DNA of 64,000 bases from Hartmannibacter diazotrophicus. Lineage in GTDB: Bacteria > Pseudomonadota > Alphaproteobacteria > Rhizobiales > Pleomorphomonadaceae. The stretch's first letter is position 1, and every line of letters begins with the position of its first letter. Below are positions 1 to 6,452 of the stretch, one piece after another. Below the pieces are notes generated by a model. The model ran no database searches. It was not told where the DNA came from and was given only the letters and a program-made list of their open reading frames with translations. The position numbers and the translations under genes are program-made. The stretch spans positions 618,550 to 682,549 of the forward strand of contig NZ_LT960614.1 of assembly GCF_900231165.1 (NCBI RefSeq), read 5' to 3'.

Positions 1-696
1 GCCGAACCGGCAGCAGTCCTTCGCATCGGCGCCGGAAATCCAGAAGGCGAGGGCAAGACTGTCGGCGAAGACGGCATCGACCTCACCCTCCTTGAGGGCG
101 CGAAGCGCCGGCTCCAGGCTCGCATAGCCCCGTTTGACGCTCTTGGGAAAATGGGCGGCGAGGAACGCGTCGTGGCGTCCGCCCTCAACAACGGCCACGG
201 GAAATCCTTCCAGGGTCTCCGGAATGACGCCGCCGATGAAATCCTTGCGGACGACGAAGCGGGCGGGAAGGCGCAGATAGGGCGCGGAGAAGGCAAGAAA
301 CTCTGCCGTCTTTTCGGTGTCCTGGAGGCCGGCGATGATCGCATCCGCCTCGCCGTCCCGCACGGCATCGACGAGTTCGTCGAACGGCTTCGTCTGGATC
401 GTGCAGGGGATTTGCGCCTGCTGGCAGATCGCGCGGGCGAGTTCCACATTGTAGCCGACGAGATGCCCGGCTCCATCGGAGAAGTCGAAGGGCGGAAAAT
501 CGTCGGTGGTGACGAAGCGGATGGCATTGGGAACCGTGACGTCCGCCTTGCGCGTCTGGCCGGCGTCGAACAGCCTCGGCGGCAGCAGGGCTTCGTTCCG
601 GCCGTGCACCGGAGGCGAGCCTGGTCCCGTTTCCGCCGGCGCAGGCTGCGCATAAAGACAAAACAGAAATGCAGCAGAAAGTTGCAAACTTTTCAT
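1..696 (-). CDS. Extracellular solute-binding protein family 3 (partial, C-terminus beyond window edge)
   Basis: Periplasmic ligand-capture subunit of an amino-acid-type ABC importer. The 232 codons seen begin with a signal peptide (about residues 1-21, ending AQPAPA). The family fold follows: a first beta strand with DDFPPFDF near residue 65, GYNVELARAI near 81, and GEADAIIAGLQDTEK near 115, where most family members have an arginine that binds the ligand carboxylate. The ATG at 696 is chosen because it gives the signal peptide; an overlapping frame at 185-706 has no family resemblance. The gene runs off the left edge without a stop, so its C-terminal lobe and any permease genes are not visible. 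The ligand is unknown. Confidence 0.85.
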   Translation of the reverse strand, partial: MKSLQLSAAFLFCLYAQPAPAETGPGSPPVHGRNEALLPPRLFDAGQTRKADVTVPNAIRFVTTDDFPPFDFSDGAGHLVGYNVELARAICQQAQIPCTIQTKPFDELVDAVRDGEADAIIAGLQDTEKTAEFLAFSAPYLRLPARFVVRKDFIGGVIPETLEGFPVAVVEGGRHDAFLAAHFPKSVKRGYASLEPALRALKEGEVDAVFADSLALAFWISGADAKDCCRFG

Positions 697-856
697 TGCT
701 ATTCAAACGCGATCGTCAATACTCTCATGACGAGCATATCCGAGGCTGAAGTCTTCCCGCCAATCCGATTGACCCTGGGACGATGCCATGCGGGTGGGGC
801 GGTGTCCACACGCTGGGGTGTGATCCAGGGCCTCAGTCGCGCCCAGAGTACGGCCT

Positions 857-3178
857 GTGTGGAAACCCAAGGACGAGGAGCCGGGCGGCGTTTCTCCAGT
901 GCGCCCCGAAGCCGAGAGTACGAGTATCCCTCCTCTCGCCGCCATCGGCCTTGCCGGGGAGGCCGGCGATCTCTTGGCCGTCGCGGCTGACCATCTGGGA
1001 CGCCCGCCGGCCGAACTCGTCCTGAGGCTGGGGATTTTGAGCCCCGACGATCTCCAGCAGCGATTGGCCTCCCTGTGGGATCTCCCTTCCCTGTCCGGGG
1101 CAACGGTCGACCTGCTCGACCGTCTCGCGCCACGCTGGGAGGGAGAACTGGCCCTTGCTCTCTTGGGCGATGCGGCGTTCCGCCGCCAGCGCGGCCTTGT
1201 GATCGCGCTGAACGCGCCTTTGCACGACCTGGACCGGCGCCTGCCGCAACTGCTCGCCGCCCGGCGGCTCGGGCTCACGGTCTATCTGGGGCCGATGACG
1301 GGCAGGCATCGCTTCGTGATCTGGGATCTCGGGGATTTCCGGCTCGACATGGTGGTGAAGGCGGCAAGCGGGCAGGATGGCCTTGCGGTTCTGGCCCGCC
1401 AGCGCGGCCCCGGACCGGCCGAGTTCTATCGCCTGCTTGCGAACCGCTACGGGCTGGACTTCGCCTCGCCGGGGGATTTGCGATCCTGCCGGCTGGAGGG
1501 CGGTCCGATCTCGCCGGAGGTGGCCCGCCGCGCTCCCGTCGCCTTCGCGCGCCTGGCCGATGACCGTCCGGTCATTCTCTGCGCGCCGAGGATCGGCCGC
1601 ATCGAGGCCGATCTGCACCGGGTGCTCACCGAGCATCGCCTGCACCGGCCGGTCGTCCTGTGCCCGCCTCGTGACCTGCATCGCCTGGTGCGCGAGGCGG
1701 CCGCCCCCGAAGTCCTGCGCCGGGACCTGACCCGCCTCGACCGGGAGCGGCCGGCCCTTTCGGCGCGAAGGACGCCGTCGCCCTCGCTGCGCTTCTCTCT
1801 CGCGCTCTGGCTGCTGGCGCTTGCCGTCCTTGCGGCGGCTGCACCGCTGGTCTTCATCCATCTCGGCCTCGCGCTGACGATGGTCGGCTTCCTGAGCGTC
1901 GGCCTCGTCCGTTTCTTCGCCGCCCGCGCGATGGGCCTGCAGCCGCCGCGAGCGTTCCGTCCGCCGCGCGATCCGCCGGTCTGCTCGGTCCTCGTGGCCC
2001 TCTACGATGAGGCCGACATGGTTCCGGGCCTCGTCGGGGCGCTGGAAAGGCTGCGCTATCCGCGCGATCGGCTGGAATTGAGGATTGTCTGCGAGGCAGA
2101 TGACCGCGCGACGATCGCCGCGGCAGAGGCGGCGCTGGCGGGCCTGCCCCATGGCGAGGTGATTGTAGTGCCCGATGGCCGGCCGCGCACCAAGCCGAGG
2201 GCGCTTGCCTATGGCCTCGCCTTCTGCGAAGGCGCGATGGTGACCGTCTTCGACGCCGAGGACCGGCCGCATCCGGACCAGCTCCTGCGGGCCGCCCAGG
2301 CCTTCGCGGAAGGCCCCTCCGACCTCGGCTGCGTCCAGGCACGGCTCGTCATTGACCGCATCGGCAACACCCTGCAGAAGCAGTTCGCCATAGAATACGC
2401 CGCGCTCTTCGACGGCCTGCTGCCCTTCTTCGCCCGCTATCGCCTTCCCGTGCCGCTGGCGGGCACCTCCAATCATTTCAAAAGGCAGGCCCTCGACGAG
2501 GTGCTTGGCTGGGATCCATGGAACGTGACCGAGGACGCCGATCTTAGCATTCGCCTGGTTCGTGCCGGATGGCAGATAGACCTGATCGACGCGGTGACGC
2601 TGGAAGAGGCTCCGCGTCGCTTCACGCCCTGGCGCCGCCAGCGCAGCCGCTGGATCAAGGGCTGGATGGTCACCTGGCTCGTTCACATGCGTCAGCCCTG
2701 GCGCTTGTGGCGCGAGGTCGGACCGCTGGGCTTTGCGGTGATCCAGCTCTATTTCGGCGGCGTGGTTCTCTCAGCCCTGGCACATCCGGCCGGCGTCATG
2801 CTGATCCTGTTCAATCTTCTCGGCATCTGGCCGGTCCTGATCGGTGGCGATCCGCTGAGCGACACGCTGATGGCCTGCGCCGTCCTCAACATCCTCTTCG
2901 GCTATGGCGCGTCGATGTGGCTCGCGGCTCGCTCGCTGGCCGTGCGCCGGCGTTTTGCTTTGAGCGGGGCGATACTCTGGATGCCGGTCTACTGGCTGCT
3001 GGTATCCGTCGCGGCATGGGGCGCGCTGTTTCAGCTCATCGCCCGGCCGCACCATTGGGCCAAGACCCCGCATGAGCCCCACGACCGCCCGGACGGCGAG
3101 CCTCTAGGCTCCATCATCCCGAAAGGATGGATCGGCTGGCTAAAGCGAAGATTCGGAGGGAGAAGATGGAGCGGGTGA
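857..3178 (+). CDS. Processive family 2 glycosyltransferase with N-terminal T2SSE_N/MshEN-like region
   Basis: Membrane glycosyltransferase of 773 residues, probably making or exporting an extracellular polysaccharide. Residues 1-300 are soluble and resemble the small N-terminal domain found in type II secretion ATPases and in XagB-type glycosyltransferases (moderate confidence). Two hydrophobic segments follow (about 315-355). The GT-A catalytic domain has the DAED acidic motif near 466, TED near 557 (general base) and the QxxRW-type motif RQRSRW near 594, the signature of processive beta-glycosyltransferases. Several C-terminal membrane segments follow. The start is a GTG with a weak ribosome site; GTG 899 is an alternative. 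The last codons and stop lie inside the 44-bp tRNA repeat at 3167-3210. The sugar substrate cannot be told. Confidence 0.85.
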   Translation: MWKPKDEEPGGVSPVRPEAESTSIPPLAAIGLAGEAGDLLAVAADHLGRPPAELVLRLGILSPDDLQQRLASLWDLPSLSGATVDLLDRLAPRWEGELALALLGDAAFRRQRGLVIALNAPLHDLDRRLPQLLAARRLGLTVYLGPMTGRHRFVIWDLGDFRLDMVVKAASGQDGLAVLARQRGPGPAEFYRLLANRYGLDFASPGDLRSCRLEGGPISPEVARRAPVAFARLADDRPVILCAPRIGRIEADLHRVLTEHRLHRPVVLCPPRDLHRLVREAAAPEVLRRDLTRLDRERPALSARRTPSPSLRFSLALWLLALAVLAAAAPLVFIHLGLALTMVGFLSVGLVRFFAARAMGLQPPRAFRPPRDPPVCSVLVALYDEADMVPGLVGALERLRYPRDRLELRIVCEADDRATIAAAEAALAGLPHGEVIVVPDGRPRTKPRALAYGLAFCEGAMVTVFDAEDRPHPDQLLRAAQAFAEGPSDLGCVQARLVIDRIGNTLQKQFAIEYAALFDGLLPFFARYRLPVPLAGTSNHFKRQALDEVLGWDPWNVTEDADLSIRLVRAGWQIDLIDAVTLEEAPRRFTPWRRQRSRWIKGWMVTWLVHMRQPWRLWREVGPLGFAVIQLYFGGVVLSALAHPAGVMLILFNLLGIWPVLIGGDPLSDTLMACAVLNILFGYGASMWLAARSLAVRRRFALSGAILWMPVYWLLVSVAAWGALFQLIARPHHWAKTPHEPHDRPDGEPLGSIIPKGWIGWLKRRFGGRRWSG

Positions 3179-3210
3179 AGGGAATCGAACCCTCGTATGC
3201 AGCTTGGGAA
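3167..3210 (-). repeat. attL-like direct repeat: displaced 3' half of tRNA-Gly(CCC)
   Basis: Forty-four bases identical to 4528-4571. In minus orientation they run from the 5' edge of the anticodon loop through the T arm and acceptor strand to the encoded CCA. Identity stops at both sides (A versus C before, C versus G after). There is no tRNA 5' half here, so this is not a gene. The terminal codons and stop of the glycosyltransferase gene lie within the repeat, so the insertion left that protein intact. Confidence 0.93.
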
Positions 3211-3296
3211 CTTGATGGCTAAATCTATTTTTCATATTATTTTTCAAATGATTAGTGCTATCTCTAAGCTGTTGCTGCAGACAGTCTGTAGGAGGA

Positions 3297-3314
3297 TTGA
3301 TCAGGCCTGATCAA
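3297..3314. repeat. 18-bp perfect palindrome at the PIN gene stop codon
   Basis: TTGATCAGGCCTGATCAA is its own reverse complement and spans the stop of the PIN gene, about 90 bp inside the left repeat. It has no loop and no T run, so it is a poor terminator. It could be a protein-binding site such as a recombinase accessory site, but this is inference. Confidence 0.55.
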
Positions 3315-4482
3315 TATCGTTCCAATAGTCCTCGGGCTCGAATATGTCCACTTCGCCTAGATCGACTTCATGATACCGGTCTTCGATCTCGCCGTCTCCA
3401 AGGTCAATTAATTCGTTGTCCATTCCTAGGCTGTAGACATATAGTGTAAATGAGGCTCGAACGGTCATTTCTTCTTCTGCTTTGACCATTCGACCGCCCA
3501 TCGAGACCGACTCGCGGTCCACGCCGTCCCAGACCGAGAAACTGAGTTCAACCGGAACTTTCACCTGTAGGCCAAGCGGCATACTGGCAACTACCTGCAA
3601 GCCTTCTCCGTCGTCAATTCCTTCAACTTCAATTATGTCGATGTCATCTTCTTCCGGCCAAGTGACCTCTTCGAGTTCGCCGGCCATGGCATAAAGTTCG
3701 ACCTCGCCGTGTGTCGGGTGTGCATTTGCTGTGAACTCCAGCCGTTCTACATTGCTGGCTACAAGCTGCTTGGCATCTTCATTTCCTGCGCCATCTTGGT
3801 GAAGCCATGCATGAATGGCTGAACGGAGGCCTACCGGCGCATCCGTTACGAGGGCCAGTGCGCGTTCGATTTGAGGAACGAGGAACAAGCGTTGCGACTG
3901 CTCGCAGTACGCACGCCAGTCACCGTCGTTGGACACAACTAGTATCGAAGTTCCGTCTTGATCGGCGGTTCGCTCCAAAGCGTGCAGGGCCAAGGCGTCC
4001 GGAAACTCATCCTTTTTTCTGCCCGAACCAAATGGTGGCCGGCCCGCGAAGTAGGCATCGTAGACCGTCGCAGTTGACACAAGCGCGGCATCGTCCAGAA
4101 GCTCGCATCCTGTGTCCTTGATGAATTCGTTCCAACGCTGGCTCGCAGCGTCGGCGGGAGTCCTCCCCCCGGAAATTTGCTCCAACAGTTGATCCCGAGT
4201 TGGGTCTTCTGTCCCGAACGCAAACAGTGCTTTGCCAATGCTTTTCTTCGCTGTTTGAAGTGCGTCCTCTGCTGCCTTCGTTAGGTGCGCGGCCACTTCT
4301 CTTGCGACCGTGCCAGACAGTATGAACCGGAACGGACGCTCTTTGAGGCGTGCCAGCGCATGCATCGAGGCTGAACTGAGTTGCAGCCGCTTCTGATCAA
4401 AAATGTTGGTGTCAACTGAGAGCGCTGTTATGCGACCCTCCGCCAGCAGTGTCTTCAATTGTCGTTCGTCAACAACGGGCAC
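3301..4482 (-). CDS. PIN-domain nuclease-like protein with acidic C-terminal domain (mini-island cargo)
   Basis: A 393-residue protein. Residues 20-215 look like a PIN ribonuclease domain: VDTNIF at 23-28 (D24), an acidic residue in AREV (E62), DEFPDA at 158-163 (D162) and VSNDGDW at 183-189 (D186, D188). These fit the acidic metal-binding cluster of the family. Residues about 230-393 form a very acidic, probably beta-rich domain I do not recognise. The start is GTG, the only initiator before the VDTN motif; it overlaps the stop of a 12-codon leader ORF. It is the only gene inside the tRNA-Gly insertion and is A/T-richer than its neighbours. It is far longer than VapC toxins (about 130 residues) and has no antitoxin gene, so a stand-alone RNA- or tRNA-cleaving defence or selfish function is only a hypothesis. 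Confidence 0.75.
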   Translation of the reverse strand: MPVVDERQLKTLLAEGRITALSVDTNIFDQKRLQLSSASMHALARLKERPFRFILSGTVAREVAAHLTKAAEDALQTAKKSIGKALFAFGTEDPTRDQLLEQISGGRTPADAASQRWNEFIKDTGCELLDDAALVSTATVYDAYFAGRPPFGSGRKKDEFPDALALHALERTADQDGTSILVVSNDGDWRAYCEQSQRLFLVPQIERALALVTDAPVGLRSAIHAWLHQDGAGNEDAKQLVASNVERLEFTANAHPTHGEVELYAMAGELEEVTWPEEDDIDIIEVEGIDDGEGLQVVASMPLGLQVKVPVELSFSVWDGVDRESVSMGGRMVKAEEEMTVRASFTLYVYSLGMDNELIDLGDGEIEDRYHEVDLGEVDIFEPEDYWNDIDQA

Positions 4483-4520
4483 TATGGGGTTGGCTTCTCG
4501 GGTTCAAACATCACAATCAT
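4482..4520 (-). other. Possible 12-codon leader ORF coupled to the PIN gene
   Basis: Between the tRNA CCA end and the PIN gene there are only 45 bases. They contain an ATG-initiated frame of 12 codons (MIVMFEPEKPTP) ending TAG. The last base of that stop is the first base of the PIN GTG start (TAGTG), a typical coupling overlap. No good ribosome-binding site precedes either start, so translation is unproven. Confidence 0.3.
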
Positions 4521-4527
4521 GGAGGGC

Positions 4528-4571
4528 TGGAGCGGGTGAAGGGAATCGAACCCTCGTATGCAGCTTGGGAA
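4528..4571 (-). repeat. attR-like direct repeat inside tRNA-Gly(CCC)
   Basis: Identical to 3167-3210. It begins exactly at the encoded CCA and ends exactly at the 5' edge of the anticodon loop, a position commonly used for strand exchange by tyrosine recombinases that target tRNA genes. Confidence 0.93.
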
Positions 4572-4601
4572 GCTGCCGTTCTACCATTGAACTACACCCG
4601 C
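4528..4601 (-). tRNA. tRNA-Gly(CCC), CCA encoded
   Basis: A 74-base cloverleaf including CCA. The seven-pair acceptor stem GCGGGTG/CACCCGC is perfect, the discriminator base is T, and the T loop is GTTCGATTC type. The anticodon arm is GCAGC-TTCCCAA-GCTGC, giving anticodon CCC, which reads GGG. Its 3' half is the core of the flanking 44-bp repeat, so this copy was rebuilt by the integrated element and is functional in sequence. The PIN gene lies immediately downstream on the same strand. Confidence 0.95.
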
Positions 4602-4904
4602 CAGAAACAGCATTCAAAAGATTGAAATCTCAGCTGTTTTGGTCCCGCAGATCGTCATCTGACTGCGAAATCGGACCTTTTTGTACTCGATCTCTTCGGA
4701 GATAGGCAAGGCCATTCTGGCGTGCAAAATCCCGCTGACCGCAGGCGCGCGCGCCCGATGGCGTCGCAAGATGAGGCGATGCAGCCGGCGGCCCGCTGCC
4801 TGCCGAGAGGGGCTCTCATGTCCGCAAACCGCGCCGGGGCGGAACGCGCGAGTTTGCAAAGCTATGGAATGATTTGAAGATTCTAGAGTATCCGGGAAGT
4901 CAGA
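4602..4904. other. Intergenic, promoter side of tRNA-Gly
   Basis: About 300 bases between the tRNA 5' end and the Cys-repeat gene. It must contain the tRNA promoter. The small overlapping ORFs here show no family features and I see no convincing repeat or RNA. Confidence 0.5.
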
Positions 4905-5546
4905 CTACAATTCGCATCGCTCGTTCTTTTTCAGATACGGCGAATTGCACCGCCATTGAATCCCGCTGTAGTCCAGATGGCTATTGGCTGGAAGTTCGAC
5001 TTTTTCGCAGGAGTTGCCGACAGGTTTGAACCCTCTTTCGCATATCCAGCCACTGCCGAACGGCATGTCCTCCAGAAATGCATTGGGCGGAACGATGACC
5101 TTGTCGCACGCGCCGCCCGATTTTCTGTAGCCGCGCTCGCAGGTCCATTCGAAGCCATTGCTGTTGATGAACCCGTTCTCCGGAACGTGCAGCTTCGTGC
5201 ACCCCGTCGCCGAGGAAATGAAGCCTCGCTCGCATTCCCAACCCCTGTGGGAATAGTCGGAAAGATAGGCATGCTCCGGAACTTCGATCCGCGGGCATTC
5301 ATCGCCAACGCGCTGGTGGCCGCGCGCGCATCGCCAGGCATCGCCATCCGCATCGATATAGCCGTTCTCCGGAACATTCAGCGCAAGGCAGCCGTCTTGT
5401 GTTGCCGAATACCCGAAATTGCATTCCCATCCCTTCCCGTAAGGAGAAGAGTGCGAGAAGTTGGGAAGCGCTTCCGAAGCGTAACCTGGAGTCATCCAGA
5501 TCGACAGAAAGAGGCCCAGGAAGCCGATTGCAAGAGTTCTGGCCAT
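4905..5546 (-). CDS. Secreted cysteine-rich six-repeat protein
   Basis: A 213-residue protein with an N-terminal signal peptide (cleavage likely near GYASEA, residue 24). The rest is six tandem units of about 30-33 residues following the pattern W-x-C-x2-G-(x)n-G-x-x-C-x4-V-P-E-N, with two cysteines per unit (12 in all) and a trailing half unit. The VPENGY/VPEHAY/VPPNAF segment recurs at each boundary. The paired cysteines and secretion signal suggest a disulfide-stabilised, beads-on-a-string periplasmic or surface protein. I do not recognise a characterised function. GC looks somewhat lower than in its neighbours. The gene follows the tRNA-Gly site on the same strand but about 300 bases upstream of the tRNA, so it is not part of the insertion. 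Confidence 0.75.
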   Translation of the reverse strand: MARTLAIGFLGLFLSIWMTPGYASEALPNFSHSSPYGKGWECNFGYSATQDGCLALNVPENGYIDADGDAWRCARGHQRVGDECPRIEVPEHAYLSDYSHRGWECERGFISSATGCTKLHVPENGFINSNGFEWTCERGYRKSGGACDKVIVPPNAFLEDMPFGSGWICERGFKPVGNSCEKVELPANSHLDYSGIQWRCNSPYLKKNERCEL

Positions 5547-5576
5547 CGTCGCAAGCCCCCTAAATTTTGGTTCAGA

Positions 5577-5792
5577 TCATGATTTCTTCATGTGCGTCTT
5601 CGTCGCGACGGGCAGAGCCGGCGCGGTGCCTTCATGCGCGAGTCGGGCGGCCCGGAGGCGCTCTGTCTTTTCTGCCCTGTCCCTGGCCTGTCTCTCGTTG
5701 ATGGCCTTGGCGGACCCGTCGGAGGCATCACGTCCGGTCTTGCCGTGCGAGGGCTTCTGCTTGGAGGCGTTGCTTCCTGATTGACGACGCAT
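5577..5792 (-). CDS. Small basic conserved-type hypothetical protein
   Basis: A 71-residue hydrophilic protein rich in Lys, Arg, Ser and Ala, with no hydrophobic segment. The N-terminus (SNASKQKPSHGKTGRD) and the charged stretch NERQARDRAEKTERLRAARL, which could form a helix, resemble a small family I associate with rhizobial genomes, of unknown role. It lies just downstream of the cold-shock gene on the same strand, so it may share its transcript and be a stress-linked nucleic-acid-binding protein; that is inference. Two other frames overlap it on the opposite strand without family features. Confidence 0.55.
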   Translation of the reverse strand: MRRQSGSNASKQKPSHGKTGRDASDGSAKAINERQARDRAEKTERLRAARLAHEGTAPALPVATKTHMKKS

Positions 5793-5905
5793 CGGGTGTT
5801 CCTATGGCTGAAATGAAAAAAGGCCGGGACAAGCCCGACCTCTTCCAAGGTGTCTCGATGGTCAGTGCCAGTACATCCGTGGTCAAAGCCCGGAGACACC
5901 GAAAC

Positions 5906-6115
5906 TCATGCAGACTGCAGGTTCTCAGCCGACATCTTCCCGTTGCGGTCGTTGCGGACCGCCTCGAAGGAGAGTTTCTGTCCTTCGACGATCGACAGAA
6001 GTCCGGCGCGCTCGACGGCGGAGACGTGAACGAACACGTCGGGCTCGCCGTTGTCGGGTTGAATGAAGCCGTAGCCCTTGGTCGCATTGAAGAACTTTAC
6101 AGTTCCGATAGTCAT
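5906..6115 (-). CDS. Cold-shock domain protein (CspA family)
   Basis: A 69-residue single-domain OB-fold protein that binds single-stranded RNA/DNA and melts structured transcripts. RNP1 is visible as KGYGFIQ (residues 13-19) and RNP2 as VFVHVSA (27-33). The start ATG has a clear GGA ribosome site eight bases upstream. Length is normal for the family. The region upstream is A/T-rich and contains a small perfect inverted repeat, consistent with the long structured leader that many csp transcripts carry. Followed by the small basic protein gene. Confidence 0.93.
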   Translation of the reverse strand: MTIGTVKFFNATKGYGFIQPDNGEPDVFVHVSAVERAGLLSIVEGQKLSFEAVRNDRNGKMSAENLQSA

Positions 6116-6452
6116 GACGATTTCCTTTCAATCGCTCAATAAAAACGTTCTCGCCGCATGAATCATGCGTCGAAAAATGATGAATCGATTTTGAGGGAGG
6201 AAAATCGTAAGTGTCGCGATAGTCGCGAAAACAACATTCAACAGCAAGATCGATGAGACTTATATAAGGGCAATCGGTCAATACGGCAAGGCGTGGCCGA
6301 ATAATTTTCAAAATGAAATTCTCTGAAGAATTTCGGCAATACTTTTTTTACCCGGACATCCGCGGATTTTGAGGCAAGGCTGGCGTGGATCTCCAGACCG
6401 ACGTTTTGTCCGGAAATCCGGAGCGGCGAGACCATGACGATCTGTGCCGGGC
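6116..6452. promoter_or_regulatory. cspA upstream/leader region with inverted repeat
   Basis: About 340 bases with no supported gene. The part next to the cold-shock gene is A/T-rich and contains CGCATGA-A-TCATGCG (6156-6170), a perfect 7-bp inverted repeat with one central base. On the minus strand this falls in the presumed 5' leader. Beyond that nothing is recognisable; the weak 65-codon frame at 6238-6435 is rejected. Confidence 0.45.

Larger units (their letters stand above)
3167..4571. mobile_element. Integrase-less mini-island inserted at the 3' end of tRNA-Gly(CCC)
   Basis: The perfect 44-bp repeats at both ends are spaced 1361 bp apart, the unit length expected for insertion of a circle at a tRNA 3' end by site-specific recombination. 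The intact tRNA is kept on the promoter-proximal side, as in classical tRNA-targeted islands. The interior holds one A/T-richer gene (PIN protein), an 18-bp palindrome over its stop codon and almost nothing else. No tyrosine or serine recombinase, excisionase or transposase fits inside, so the unit is either non-autonomous and mobilised in trans, or the remnant of a larger element after internal deletion. Confidence 0.8.

Noticed and set aside
185-706. 173-codon minus frame starting MNSNEKF
   Set aside because: The adjacent frame from ATG 696 encodes a signal peptide and a family 3 binding-protein domain; this one does not.
3167-3210. Second tRNA-Gly gene
   Set aside because: Only the 3' half is present; the 5' half is absent, so it is a recombination repeat.
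3301-4482. VapC toxin of a toxin-antitoxin pair
   Set aside because: Too long, and no small antitoxin gene precedes or follows it; the 12-codon leader is too short.
4614-4859. 81-codon minus frame upstream of tRNA-Gly
   Set aside because: No homology pattern; overlaps the tRNA promoter region.
6238-6435. 65-codon minus frame
   Set aside because: No homology pattern, no ribosome site; lies in the csp leader region.
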